This document shows positions 13,201 through 23,727 of a stretch of 64,000 nt of DNA, in pieces. Under the pieces are notes generated by a model that had not been told where the DNA came from, searched no databases, and was given only the letters and a program-made list of their open reading frames with translations. The stretch is from Diabrotica undecimpunctata (Eukaryota; Arthropoda; Insecta; Coleoptera; Chrysomelidae): NCBI RefSeq assembly GCF_040954645.1, contig NC_092803.1:121477961-121541960 (forward strand), given 5' to 3'. How positions within the stretch are numbered: position 1 is the first letter of the stretch; each line of letters begins with the position of its first letter. Both the position numbers and the translations under genes were made by a program.

Positions 13201-15331
13201 TAATACATCCAATATTTCATGGTTATGTAAATGTGAATATAAGTTAATATATCAATTTTCTATCATAATTAAATTTTTAAAACAGAATTTCTCAGAGTTT
13301 TATAATAAGTCGTTAAATCAAATTGTAAGCGGACAATATTTTCTGTATGTAGAAAAGAGGAAAGTAAGAAGTTGAATATTGATCCCTTCAAATTTCGAGT
13401 TTCGTTGCGACGCAGAAAAAAAAATTTATTTTAGTAGTTAAAATTAAAAATGGATCTGCGATATAAATTAGGATACGCCGGTGGGTCGGCTCGGTCGATC
13501 ATATCGACCCAATGGATGAGCTAGTAAAGTAAGATATGGGAACTTAAGACTCAGTGTTACTCATTCTATTGATTCCAACCAGAAAGAGTGAGAGCGGAGA
13601 GTCTAGGAAACCGGAAAACACACTTTTAATAAATTCCTTAAAATTATCACTTATTTTCACCTACTTTTTGTACTTTTGGATCAAAAATGGAGTCAAAAGA
13701 TTTAAAAGACCAAATATAATCAAAACAAACACTTCTCGATTGTTTTTATCAATTTTCTTTCAATTTTGTTGTATCTATTTTCAATTAATGTCAAATATTT
13801 TTTTAATACGAATCCAGAATAGCTAAAGATTATCATACGGACCTTGATCTAAGATGGTTGGTAAAAAACAATATTTAGCTACCACAGAGTAAAAGCTTTC
13901 ATTTTAATGGTTTCTACTTTAACTTTTAATGCTGACTCCGAATTATTCATTAGTTCTTCAGTATCTATTGCAGTTTTGGCTGCAGTAATCCACGAAGAGT
14001 GATAGGATACAAAAATATAGGATCGAATTTTTTTCAAATTTTTATATCACCACAATACTTGCTGCAATTAGGAACAGCTATTGACGAATTTGTTTTACTT
14101 GATCATAATTCTTAACAGCTTTCATAAAATTTCCTCTAAACGGCTTTCTTTTTGAGTTGAGCTCTATCTGAACTTTTTAAAGTGGATTATTACTTCGTTT
14201 CATATTTTGTTTTTATATAGAAATTTCTTTTTTGTCTTTAACTTATAAATTGGCTAATAAGATTTTCAGCCGCTACCTTTAAAAATGTTTTTAATTTTTA
14301 TCTTGTTCTTTACTGCGTTTTATTTCCAATTCCTAATTTTATATGACTTTTCGATCACTTATGTTTACGTGTAATTTTATATGTATTTTATACTTTTTTT
14401 TTCAATGGAAGAAGGACTTAAGTCAAAGAAAAAAATATTGATAAGCAATAAGATTTATATTTACATTAGATTGGAGTAAAAAAAATAATTTTGGTAAATA
14501 ATGCTTAAAGTACATGGTCCTAAACATGCATTCAACTATATAAAACTAATAACATTGGAAATGCTACGAGGATATATTAAACTGGAATAACGAAGTATTG
14601 ATACGGGCAAGGTATATGATATAACGATAATTTAAAATAGAAAGAATTTAAATCAATAATTAAACAAAAAGTCTAGAATGCGTTAGAGTGAACAACAACG
14701 AAAGAACATCGGATATCAAACTGCGATCCCATCTTTAAAGATATTCAATTTGATCATGCAAAATTAAACACGGAAACGTAAGATGAAATTTTATGACAGA
14801 AATATCTTTAGATGAGACTACCTATTTATTTTCTGTTTTGTTAACCGTTTGCCGTTAATACACATAATGAGGTGGTAGTCTCAACAATAAAGGAAGACTA
14901 CGACATGATGGGATCATTCTAAATGTTATACCATAACAAATCTTTACATAACGAGGCATTTCTCAACTGATAGTCGGTATATTTTATAGGAATAAAATAA
15001 TCGCATAAAATTCAGGCCAAATGTCTTATTCAGACACACCTTATATAATTATTAACCTATCAAATGACCGTACCATCTGTAATTCCTTGTTCCATAAAAG
15101 GACATATTGCATATCTACAAATTTTTTCCCAAGATGCACTTGTTCATAGTGTTCGTATTATTCTATCATCGCACCGGTGTTGCGACATCGATTAATTTGT
15201 ATAACTTTTCATGATTTTTCTGTAATTACTTTAATATTGCATGAATACGAGCCAAGGATATGTTTTGAAAGAAGTAGGTCGATCAGTTGGTGTTTTAACA
15301 CGACTCGAATTTGAACTATTTTTTTAACACT

Positions 15332-15422
<91 letters not shown>

Positions 15423-16686
15423 TCCAAAACTTGTCTTCTAGATTATACAGTCACAAAAATTTTTTGTCCTATGTTGTCCTATGTTGCTTTATCCTATGTC
15501 CTATGTTGAGCTTTCCTTGGATATTTGATCTGTTGATTACATGACATCTTTAATATAGGTACTTATGTTTAATTACAGCTCAAATAAAATCTTCAGGCTG
15601 CTTTAAATGTTCAATTTTGGGTTCTGCTTCGATTCTAGACAATATGAATACAAATACGTAAAAATTTTATCTTGGGATTATCTTCATCCCTAGTACATTT
15701 TCTACTACCGTTATCCACTCATCATTTTCTGAGATCACATTTAACGGTATATTTTTTATTTGTCTTGTGTGTTTTTGTTATTTTTAAAACTGATATGTGG
15801 CTCCAAATTTTCAACCCAAATAATTTTACTTTTTAATATCTGTCACCTAAAATATCAGATTAGGGGGAATATTCGAATTATAAGAGTAAGAGGCAACCTC
15901 CTTTTCTTTGATCTTTGGAATTGATTTCAGTATTCAATCGATTGAAGTAATTCATTTTTAATGGACTGCTATACTATATGTTATTGAAGTGAGTTTTAAC
16001 GGTAATACTAAAGCAAAATTAATTTAGACTCTCTGGATTTTATTAATAATCCCTAATTTACTCTTTTATATTCTAGGTGGCTACCTTAGCGGTGGTGGCG
16101 GCGGTGGCTGGTCCGGAGGCGGCGGAGGCTGGAAATCAGGAGGCGGCGGCGGTTGGTCCGGTGGTGGAGGAGGATACGGAGGCGGCGGCGGTGGAGGATA
16201 CGGAGGCGGCGGATGGTCCGGTGGTGGATCTAGCGGCTGGAAATCAGGAGGAGGCGGTGGTTGGATAGGCGGAGGTAGCGGAGGATACGGAGGCGGCGGC
16301 GGCGGCGGTGGAGGATACGGAGGTGGTGGAAGCACCGTTAAAATTATCAAAATTCTCGTACCAAGCGGCGGAGGCGGCGGCGGCGGTGGACACGGAGGTT
16401 GGTCCGGCGGCGGCGGCGGCGGTGGATATGGAGGTGGCAGCGGATGGAAATCCGGTGGTGGATGGTCTAGCGGCGGCGGTGGATGGCCAAGCGGCGGAGG
16501 AGGTGGATGGTCCTCCGGCGGTGGCGGTGGATGGTCTGGCGGCGGTGGTGGATGGAAATCAGGTCAGTATGTTAAACCATAAAGTCCTAAAATTTAAACT
16601 ATTTTTAGAAAATGTTAATTACTGAACACAAACTTATTAATAAATGTTTACTTTTAGGTGGAGGAGGTGGTGGTGGCTGGTGGTAA
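7209..16686 (+). CDS. Gene 1: secreted glycine-rich structural protein, 4 exons
   Basis: The coding exons are 7209-7214, 7282-7330, 16077-16562 and 16658-16686, all with GT/AG borders. The intron after codon 2 is phase 0 and the other two are phase 1. The joined product is about 189 aa. A signal peptide (MK then [16 protein letters not shown]) is followed by a mature chain built of Gly runs punctuated by [16 protein letters not shown] and WSS/WPSGGG units. A single non-Gly segment, [12 protein letters not shown], sits near the middle, and the chain ends in ...WW. This composition fits extracellular structural proteins (cuticle, glue, silk-like or eggshell), and some insect Gly-rich peptides are antimicrobial; which role applies cannot be told from sequence. 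The open frame starting at 16077 (Ala/Val-rich) is a shadow frame. Intron 2 is about 8.7 kb and full of transposon remains. Confidence 0.9.
8525..8640 (+). repeat. Dispersed repeat, TTTCC-GGAAA / GAAACGTC family, copy 1
   Basis: The copy contains TTTCCGTAGTGGAAATCGAAACGTC and ends near ATTATGGCTTAATTCC. The same blocks recur inverted at 19838-19915 and as both arms of the 73-bp palindrome at 49198-49408. The TTTCC/GGAAA pair forms a short stem just before GAAACGTC. No coding capacity is seen. It looks like the terminal part of a dispersed retroelement. Confidence 0.6.
8993..9289. mobile_element. MITE with ~36-bp terminal inverted repeats
   Basis: The left end begins TCAGGACAAACTAGTTTTGC and the right end, read on the other strand, begins TCAGGATCAACTAGTTTGGC. 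The match continues through CCTAG-CTAAACT. The interior is about 220 bp, contains CTT-rich sequence and carries no transposase. The superfamily cannot be fixed because no clear target duplication is visible. Confidence 0.65.
9480..10655 (-). pseudogene. Integrase relic of the KRBA2/SCAND3-like (retroelement-derived) family
   Basis: Read on the minus strand with frameshifts: [10 protein letters not shown] (first catalytic Asp), [19 protein letters not shown], then [11 protein letters not shown] (second catalytic Asp), [44 protein letters not shown], and a Cys-rich tail with [15 protein letters not shown]. The order matches the integrase-plus-C-terminal-Cys-domain architecture found in vertebrate KRBA2 and SCAND3 and in many insect transposon proteins. 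At least two frameshifts and several stops kill it. Pieces lie in open frames at 10310-10495 and 10011-10244. The N-terminal half of the element was not found. Confidence 0.75.
12480..12870 (+). mobile_element. LINE 3' end fragment
   Basis: The + strand encodes [20 protein letters not shown], then [29 protein letters not shown] and IGKRNMG, followed by an RWSDNL block. This is the C-terminal tail of an endonuclease/RT LINE of the RTE-like kind. The element ends in a GAAGAAGAA-type tail at about 12885-12901. The longest open part is 12603-12809, and the RT core is missing. Confidence 0.75.
15337..15420. repeat. (AT)n microsatellite
   Basis: About 42 uninterrupted AT units. Confidence 0.97.
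15461..15512. repeat. Short tandem repeat, TCCTATGTTG-like
   Basis: The unit TTGTCCTATG(TTG) recurs about four times with small changes just after the AT microsatellite. Confidence 0.6.
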
Positions 16687-16875
16687 ATTTTCCGCAAAAT
16701 TGCTACAGAGTTACCAACGACCTTAACACTATGAAAAGACGAAAGAAGTAAAGATATGTGATCACTGCCGTATTTGAAATTACAAAAAAATTCAAATCAC
16801 CAATTGTATATTTTTGTACATATGCTGTAAATTATTGCAACATCTTATGCATACATTTTTTTAAAGTATTTTCAT

Positions 16876-16881
16876 AATAAA
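16876..16881 (+). terminator. Poly(A) signal of gene 1
   Basis: AATAAA lies about 190 nt after the stop codon, followed by a T-rich and TG-containing stretch. It fits a short 3' UTR. Confidence 0.7.
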
Positions 16882-16899
16882 TAAGTAAAAACTATTGAG

Positions 16900-17515
16900 T
16901 TTAGTTAGTTTTATTTATCTATCAACCTCAAAACAATCTTTTGTTGACATGTAATGAAATAAATACAATAAAATTAAGAAACTAATAATTAAATCCTGAA
17001 TACAGCCTTAAATTTTACTGTAGTTACTAACGAAATATACTTAAAAGAAAAAGAATATGTACCCACATATTCTTGTCTACTTATTCCCCATTCTAAATAC
17101 AGTACTTGCTTACACTACTGGGAGAAATCTATGTATAAGAAATGTTCCAGATTCTAGGATTGCCCGTTTAAGAGTTTTTAAGCAAAAAGCCAGCTACATG
17201 ATTTCAATAAAGATCTGTCTGGTAAAAAACTACAACTTAATAGTTTATAAGGAATAAAAGATGCAACAAATAGATAAAATTCATTTTTACTATGAAAGTA
17301 TGACAGTTACGAAATATGCGCCGAATGTGTGCAACTTATACTACATTATCGGCCGATATGCTGATGCCAATAAATTTAAAAGTGTATGTTTTTCTCAAGT
17401 CCGCTTTTCTCTTAAAAAAAAAGATATTGGTCCATTTTTAACTAATGCTACTAAATATAGGTACTGTAAGAAATCTTATATTTTTTCGTAGAAAACTTTA
17501 GTTACAGTAAATATT
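16900..17515. other. No supported gene
   Basis: Intergenic sequence after gene 1. Two open frames (17057-17257 and 17261-17491) have no recognisable domain. The first begins with a hydrophobic stretch (MYPHILVYLFPILNTVLA), but it has no promoter or splice context that supports a gene. Confidence 0.4.
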
Positions 17516-17519
17516 TTAA

Positions 17520-19350
17520 AATACATATTTTCTTTTAATTTTTAAGATGTCGTGCATTTCCGTGTAGGCGTCCACTATTCATTGCCTTATCTGGTGAGAT
17601 ATTAGATAGTCAGGATTTAAGTGTTCTTTTTTTCCTCGTAATATGTGCCCTAAGTATACAGTCTTCTTACTTTTTATATATTCGAAAGTTCTCTATCTTT
17701 AAGTTATAGTATTTTTCATATAAAAATGCGTGCACGTCATTCAAGATTTACGACGTCAGAACCTCACAGCGTTGCCAGAACATCAGAATAGTTAGTAAGT
17801 GAGGAATTTTTAAAATGTCAACTATTTGTCAAACTATTATATTAACAGTAAATACACTTAGTTTTAAGATTACTGCAACACACTAAAATACATAAGAAAA
17901 CAGTTTAATACAAAATTATATATTCTAAATTTGAAACTTACCACTTTTAGAGCATTAATAATAAAAACGTCCCGCCATTATTTCTTGTTCAAAATAATTT
18001 ATGTTATATGAAAGCTTATTAGCTTTCTACAGACTATTTAGTTGTTTTGGCATAGCACAATCACAATACACAACAATAATTAGTTTTTAAAGCTATTAAT
18101 CTAAATTTAATATGTATTTATAAATACAATTTATTATTATATAATATATTATGATCAAATTGTGTAAGAAATCAAAACATAAACAAAATTCTTACTCTAA
18201 AAAAGCGGCAACACTTTAAACAATTTTACCACACGCCGAACTGTCAAAAAATTTGAAGTATTCCCATATCAGTTGCGTACAATTGTCTAATATATTAAAT
18301 TAAAATTATTATTTTGTGAAATATTAGACTTTAAGAGTTATTTCATAAAATTTATATTATTAATAATAACACATGTTTTTGGTTATTTAATCAATATAAT
18401 TCTAAAATTCCCAATATAATGATGATTACATTTTTCTGATTATTATACCATGTTGACGCCTATGAAAGATCGAGCAGTTCCGTATGGGTTTCGTATTATT
18501 ATCTGTGTTAGGAAAATTTGAACTCTAAGGTTGGAAATTTTAAATATAAGTGACGTCACTTTATATAAATTGTGACGTGCACGCATTTTTATATGAAAAA
18601 TACTATAGATAATTGATCTATTTTCTAAAGTCCGTACTTCTATTAAATTCAGAATAGGCCAAACGTAATATTTAGGTATCTTGTATTTTAAGATAAAATT
18701 AGTCGGAGAGAAGAAATTTCTGACTTGTTCTAGTCTGCTCTTTATTTCAGACTCAGCGTGTCAACTGTGGTTTAGCAGATAATGCACAGATAAATATTTT
18801 AAGAGCTTGACTTATTTAATTTATTTTCCTGCATTCCTGCTATGTATATCATTTGTATTTTGGTAATTAGTACTACCTGTAATTATGGTTTTTATCTTAA
18901 AAATTTTTATTTTTGATTTTATATAACTTGGAAGATATCATAGATCGTCGATGTTATCTGCCAGTTCCGCTATGTCGTCGACATACTTAATTTTGATAAT
19001 AAATATGCCACTTTAATACCTTTACTAGAGTGTGTCAATACTTCTGTAAATGCTTTCTCTACGTATAGGTTAAAAACCATTGGCTTATTGTATATCATCA
19101 GTTAAGTATTATACAGATCCCGGGGCTCTGCAAACTTGGTATATATAAGTTCTTCGCCCAATGGATAGTTTATTTGCCCCTAATAAACCCCTAGTAAACT
19201 TTACGCTCTTGTATCAAGGCGACATCGAACCCATCGAACTCCATTATCAGCAGAAAGTTACCATACTCTGCTGGATGTTCTCCTGTAAGGCCCTGTTTGA
19301 AATCGTTAAGACCTGTTTGAGACAGATATTAATCTTCTAGTTATTAGGGT
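17520..19350 (-). mobile_element. Antisense RTE-like LINE, split by a MITE
   Basis: Reading on the minus strand from the right: MVFNLYVEKAFTEVLTHSSK, then KYVDDIAELADNIDDL (catalytic box as VDD), then EIKSRLEQVRNFFSPTNFIL, VWPILNLIEVRTLENRS, the MITE at 17707-18605, and KKTVYLGHILRE on the other side. The two halves join across the MITE at a TA. Stops and shifts are frequent. Confidence 0.75.
17707..18605. mobile_element. 899-bp MITE with TA target site (copy A)
   Basis: Both ends begin TAGTATTTTTCATATAAAAA, and the match runs about 33 bp to GCGTGCACGTCA. TA flanks each side, the usual target of Tc1/mariner-type elements. It sits inside the antisense LINE at 17520-19350. There is no open frame of note. 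A related copy in the other orientation begins at 24508. Confidence 0.85.
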
Positions 19351-19429
19351 ATACCAAGTTTAAAATAAATTTACCTTTGGATGTAACACTGCAGTTATAT
19401 TATTAAACTTTGTATCCAAATCAAACTAC

Positions 19430-19690
19430 AAAACGTTAATATATGCTAGTCTGTGTCCAAATAGGTAATGTTTGGAAAGACTTATTATCCAAGGAAAAGT
19501 AGAAGGCCACGAGGATCACGAGAAAGATCCTCAATAAGATAAATCGACTAAATTACAGAAATATTCAAAAAATCTATGCATGAGTTAAAAGAAATGACCA
19601 GACACAAAGATCTTTGGAGACGTACAACACACATCACGATGACCACTACACTCCCTCGAGGGAGTCAGAACTGAAGAGAGAGTTAATGCT
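19430..19690 (+). mobile_element. LINE 3' end fragment (RTE-like)
   Basis: The + strand encodes RLIIQGKVEGHEDHEKDPQ followed by a broken W-D-Q-I/K block, which is the C-terminal tail of an RTE-like LINE. It lies opposite in strand to the neighbouring LINE and is a separate insertion. Confidence 0.6.
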
Positions 19691-19837
19691 TTAAAACTTC
19701 TCTTATTTTGGCAGTAAACTTGAACTTTTTAGCTCTTGGTTTTTTATAGACTTAATTTTGTTTATCTGAAGTATATGTACATTTTTTCTAAAACTGTTTC
19801 CTTGCGACGTCTCTAAGTTAAATATTATGTTTATATG

Positions 19838-19915
19838 TGATTAAGCCACAATTTTAATTTAAAGAAAATCACATTTTTAAAGAATGTTTGATGTTTTAAT
19901 TTCCACTCTAGAAAC
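19838..19915 (-). repeat. Dispersed repeat, TTTCC-GGAAA / GAAACGTC family, copy 2 (decayed)
   Basis: On the minus strand TCTAGAGTGGAAATTAAAAC is followed by ATCAAACATTC and ends in ATTGTGGCTTAAT. It aligns with the copies at 8525 and 49336. Confidence 0.55.
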
Positions 19916-20170
19916 CCAACAAACCCAAGCCCACATTTCAAAAGCCTCAAATCTACTATCAGCGATCTGTTTCTTTAGCATCCATGCCTCCACTCCATGT
20001 AACAGCGCAGAAAACAACTAACACCTCAAAATTCTTCATTTTGGCAAATGGGTATCTTGTTTTTATAATTATTGATTTGATTTCTTTAGTATCTGTAGAT
20101 GTTCAAAACATTTCGCTATCTATTTTCTCCTGAAAGTTACGCCTATTGTTTGCGTAGCGCTTCTTGGATA
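19915..20170 (-). mobile_element. LINE fragment (C-terminal part)
   Basis: The minus strand encodes LFSALLHGVEAWMLKKQIAD followed by SRFEAFEMWAW, the part after the RT core in insect LINEs. It is short and broken. Confidence 0.6.
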
Positions 20171-20262
20171 ATTTCTTTTTATAAACTGAATAGAATAGGT
20201 AATAGCTCTTTTCTTCCTTCATTACTGCTGTTTGATTTTAGTAAAGTTCGGTAATATTTCTA

Positions 20263-21008
20263 ATGTCCTTCGTATCCAATTTCGTCTTCGTCCAATGCAC
20301 TTTTGGAACAATCATTTCATGGCAAATAAAGCGGCTTTTGGTACCAATCCAATGTCAAAAACCGACAGCATCAGGCAGGTATATAAATGACTATTCAAAT
20401 CATACTACCCGTCAAAAATATAATACCGTACTAGGTATGAAAAACAGGATACTGTCCATTGTTGATGACAACTTTTTACAAAAAAATCTGGACATAGTAT
20501 TCAAAATTTTTCGTAACAACGGATATCCTAAACAAATTAAAAAAAAAAACTGATTTACAGCAGTAATTTCTATGACGGTCCCGTCCATGATTCTAATAAC
20601 AAATCAATCAAATATAAAAAACTCCCCTTTATTAATGGTCTAACTCATTCTATCATATCCATATTAAAAAATGTTCCTAATATTAGTATAGCTAAATACC
20701 ATGAACAGCAAACAACTATTTTCAAAAATCAAAGACCCTGTACCAACCTTATATAAAAGTAATGTTGTTTATGAAATACCGTGTCTAGGATGTCAAAATA
20801 GCTGCATTGGCTAAACATCACAATGGCTAGAACAACGCATCACACAACATAAAAGTGATTGCCGCTTAGGAAAAAATACTTGTGCAGTAGTTGAGCATTA
20901 TGAAAACACTGGTATGCTAAACTATAACAAAGCTCACATTTTGGCACAGATTGATAATTACAAAAGTAGATTATTTCTTGATTATACTCCTGAGGAAGCT
21001 ATCAAATA
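20263..21008 (+). pseudogene. Penelope-like element: RT end and GIY-YIG endonuclease, decayed
   Basis: The + strand first encodes the end of a Penelope-type RT (TASGRYINDYSNHTTRQKYN, ILSIVDDNFLQKNLDIVFKI, NNGYPKQI). After a stop near 20553 comes YDGPVHDSNNKSIKYKKLPF, then IAKYHEQQ. In a shifted frame a GIY-YIG endonuclease follows: NVVYEIPCLGCQNSCIG (the YIG box as CIG), an in-frame TAA near 20812, then ERITQHKSD-type sequence (seen as EQRITQHKSDCRLGK). It ends ...RLFLDYTPEEAIK then stop. The RT core upstream is missing. The stop codon overlaps a hammerhead-like motif. Confidence 0.85.
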
Positions 21009-21028
21009 AATAGCGAAATATTGAGTAT
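20984..21028 (+). ncRNA. Hammerhead-ribozyme-like motif, copy 1
   Basis: ATACTC (20984-20989) pairs with GAGTAT (21023-21028) as helix I. CTGAGGA (20990-20996) fits the CUGANGA box, GCTAT / ATAGC forms helix II with a 7-nt loop, and GAAA follows at 21015-21018. Helix III is nearly absent (TATT between GAAA and helix I). Minimal hammerheads with very short helix III are known in Penelope-like elements. One unpaired A between the box and helix II, and overlap with the protein end (PEEAIK-stop), argue for caution. Activity is not shown. Confidence 0.6.
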
Positions 21029-21116
21029 CTTAAAAAAAAGAAAGATTTTTATTAGAGACCACTTTACCCGATAATTCCAACGTATTTATAAATTATTTTT
21101 TGGTCGAAATAATCAC

Positions 21117-21121
<5 letters not shown>

Positions 21122-21176
<55 letters not shown>
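21122..21176. repeat. (TA)n microsatellite
   Basis: TA tract that ends terminal copy 1 and abuts the inverted copy. Confidence 0.97.
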
Positions 21177-21180
<4 letters not shown>

Positions 21181-21225
21181 CGTTGCAATTATCGGGTAAA
21201 GTGGTCTCTAATAAAAATTAGATAA

Positions 21226-21271
21226 GATACTCAATATTTCTCTATTTATTTGATAGCTTCATCAGGACTAA
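21226..21271 (-). ncRNA. Hammerhead-ribozyme-like motif, copy 2
   Basis: On the minus strand CTGATGA (21259-21265), AGCTAT...ATAGA helix II and GAAA (21237-21240) are present, followed by TATTGAGTATC. Helix I is weaker than in copy 1 (AGTC against GAGT). Confidence 0.5.
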
Positions 21272-21313
21272 ACTGTAAAACAATTTGAACATTACAAAAA
21301 ATGTTTTACAGTT

Positions 21314-21356
21314 TACTCCTGATGAAGCTATCAAATAAATAGCAAAATATTGAGTA
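21314..21356 (+). ncRNA. Hammerhead-ribozyme-like motif, copy 3 (core mutated)
   Basis: TACTC pairs with GAGTA (21352-21356). CTGATGA is intact at 21319-21325 and GCTAT / ATAGC forms helix II. The second box reads AAAA instead of GAAA, which should abolish activity. Confidence 0.5.
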
Positions 21357-21445
21357 TCTTGGATAAAACAAACATTTTTATTAGAGACCACTTTACCCGA
21401 TAATTCCAACGTATGTATAAATTATTTTTTGGTCGAAATAATCAG

Positions 21446-21449
<4 letters not shown>

Positions 21450-21516
<67 letters not shown>
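21450..21516. repeat. (AT)n microsatellite
   Basis: AT tract directly after the second direct terminal copy (CAGTTCTAAT then AT units). Confidence 0.97.
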
Positions 21517-21518
<2 letters not shown>

Positions 21519-22711
21519 ACAAATAACGGTATAAGGCAGTAAATAACCTATTGTGTCTTAAAGAGATTTTTAGATAGTGGAAAATTCTGGTTGTATATTT
21601 TATGTGAATATTGTTAATATTAAATAAATTTTTTGATTTTTTTTTAATTCTATTTAAAAACAAATCAAACAAATATTGATGCTGCAATACTTACGTAAAA
21701 TATAAAACCGATATTTTCTACAATTTGGTTTCTTTACCAGCCCGAGCAAATAGAATAATTAGTTTAAACCTATCGCCCTGTACTAGGGCGATAACTTTTT
21801 ATATGGGATCTGAAAATTTGCTAAAGTTGTAAAGTCTGAAACCGACCGTCCAGGTTATATTAAAACCAATAATTGTAAGTCTTCTCTTTTGTTTTTACCC
21901 ATAAAATCCTTTGACCGTTCATTGTCAAAATAACCACGCATGAGAGTGATAAAATTTTTAGATATTTAGGTCTACTGTTGCTGGATCGTCTGCATTTTCT
22001 CTTGATTGCGTTGTACTGTTTTATGAGTTATATGTTTGGTTATAAGGGTAACTTGTTTCGGATAATGTCTTATTTCTTCAGGCTGTGTTTATTTTAGCGC
22101 TACTAAATCTGCGATCTATCAGAACATGTAGCGGTGTTTTCCATCGGTGAAGAGAAATACATAATAATAGAAAAAGATAAAATATACAAATGGAAACCAA
22201 CGCAACGTGGAATCCCATTTTGACACTCAATATTTGTGGTTTACTCTCCCTTTGATAGGGAACAATTGTCTATTTATGACGAATGCGTCCAGTTCGGTAG
22301 TTTGTCGGTAAATTAAGATGGTTTAAAAGAAACTGATGTAAAGCACGTACATGCAACCTCAACCCTTCCGACGTGACTACGGACAGGGGACAGGTACGGT
22401 CAGTGTCGTGTTTACCCTATGAAGTGGTCTAATGAAGTTGTGTTAAAATTTTTATCATTGTATAAATTACCAAAATAACTAAAATTTTTACCGGCAACAC
22501 TGGGGGACAAAATTATACTTAACACTCGAACACAAAGGGACACGCTTCAGTATTGTAATGATCAAAAAGTAAATATTTATAAATTTCACACTGACATGGT
22601 GTGTCAACCGTGTTTTCTTGTCTTTTCACTGTATATATTTTCTGTTTCTCTTTGTATAGCATTTTTAGTCATTTTAAATACTTAAAAAAAGAGAGAAAGG
22701 CAAAAATGAGA

Positions 22712-22713
<2 letters not shown>
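21517..22713. other. No supported gene; one strong hairpin
   Basis: A perfect 9-bp hairpin (TATCGCCCT / AGGGCGATA, 5-nt loop) lies at 21771-21793. Nothing else in this stretch has a recognisable coding or element signal. Confidence 0.45.

Positions 22714-22775
<62 letters not shown>
22714..22775. repeat. (AT)n microsatellite
   Basis: About 31 AT units. Confidence 0.97.
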
Positions 22776-22778
<3 letters not shown>

Positions 22779-23337
22779 AATAAGTGAAGTGAAGAACCAG
22801 TACCCCTCCATTAATAGAGGTTAGCGATTACTCTAAAAAATATATACTTGTCCTCTGCCGCTTGTGTATGTTCTTCGCAGCCTATCGAATATCTAAAATT
22901 TCTCATTCAGTATAGTTTCTTCTTCCAATTTAATGTCTTTCTTTTATTTAATTTTTTTAAATTAATTGTAGCAATTTTCATGCTTTAAAAAATGGCTTTA
23001 AAACTACTTTTCTTGTTTTTATCAAAGATAAAGTTTGTGTCTTTATATTTATTTATAAAGAATCGCTCAGTTGTAATTTTCTGGAAGAAATTTAACAAGA
23101 ATGTCTCAGATAACCTGGAGGGATAACTGAATGGATAATACACTTATGTGCCTGTGAAGGAAATTAATATTGGTATTAAAAATTATTATATTTATGTATT
23201 ACTAGTAACTTTGCCTGTCCCGTACAGGCAGTCATTAAATTTTTAAAAAATAATAAACTTTTTGCATATAATCCCAGTTAATATAAAGTATGATCTGGTG
23301 CATTTCTGACCTGACATCATGTTTTTTTATTATACCC
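22776..23337. other. No recognised feature
   Basis: AT-rich sequence between two TA tracts, with no coding signal. Confidence 0.4.
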
Positions 23338-23339
23338 TG

Positions 23340-23425
<86 letters not shown>

Positions 23426-23432
23426 CATATAC

Positions 23433-23505
<73 letters not shown>

Positions 23506-23512
23506 CTTACAT
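23338..23512. repeat. Long imperfect (TA)n tract with TACA/TAGA interruptions
   Basis: About 175 bp of TA units with scattered ACATA and AGATA changes. The Tyr/Ile open frames reported here on both strands are artefacts of this repeat. Confidence 0.95.
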
Positions 23513-23648
23513 ATTAATGGCACGCTATATATACATTATATGTACTATACGTCTCACGTCGTTTTATTTGATGTGTCATATGCTAGTTGTTTATTTTGAA
23601 ATCAGTCAGAGGCTTTCTTGAAGTGAACAAACTAAATTTACCTTATGC

Positions 23649-23682
23649 TTTATATATAAAGCAAATATGTCTATTATCATCC
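23649..23682 (+). promoter_or_regulatory. Candidate TATA promoter before a signal-peptide ORF
   Basis: TTATATATAAAGC at about 23649-23661 lies about 28 bp before TCATCC. This could start a transcript about 50 nt ahead of ATG 23728. The evidence is only spacing and motif. Confidence 0.3.
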
Positions 23683-23727
23683 ATAGTGTCATGTGATATA
23701 TCGTATGTCGCTATACGTTTATTAATA

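Larger units (their letters stand above)
7331..16076 (+). other. Intron 2 of gene 1, filled with mobile-element debris
   Basis: It begins GTAAGC after CAAG and ends in a pyrimidine-rich tract with TTCTAG. Recognisable inserts are listed separately (8525-8640, 8993-9289, 9480-10655, 12480-12870, 15337-15512). I see no gene in 7340-8520, 10660-12470, 12900-15330 or 15520-16070. These parts are AT-rich. A 10-bp hairpin (TAGTTCTATC / GATAGAACTA) lies at about 11408-11440. Confidence 0.75.
21021..21420. repeat. Penelope-like terminal repeats, direct and inverted copies
   Basis: The block GAGTATCTT...TTTTATTAGAGACCACTTTACCCGATAATTCCAACGTA...GGTCGAAATAATCA follows the hammerhead-like motif at 21023-21121 and again at 21352-21449. 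It occurs inverted at about 21177-21232. The inverted and the second direct copy lie head to head (21177-21275 and 21303-21420) around a core that contains ACAGTTTA and its complement. Such mixed direct and inverted ends are typical of Penelope-like insertions. Confidence 0.75.

Noticed and set aside
16077..16625. Ala/Val-rich and Pro-rich open frames over gene 1 exon 3
   Set aside because: They are shadow frames of the Gly-rich exon. The frame fixed by the phase-1 splice sites is open across the whole exon and continues into exon 4.
17057..17491. Two adjacent small ORFs after gene 1, the first with a hydrophobic N-terminus
   Set aside because: No domain, promoter, splice or family support. 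This is consistent with chance frames in AT-rich DNA.
23235..23621. Long Tyr/Ile open frames on both strands
   Set aside because: Pure translation of a TA microsatellite. The same applies at 3314-3700, 15209-15427, 21448-21687, 22601-22783 and 60547-60921.
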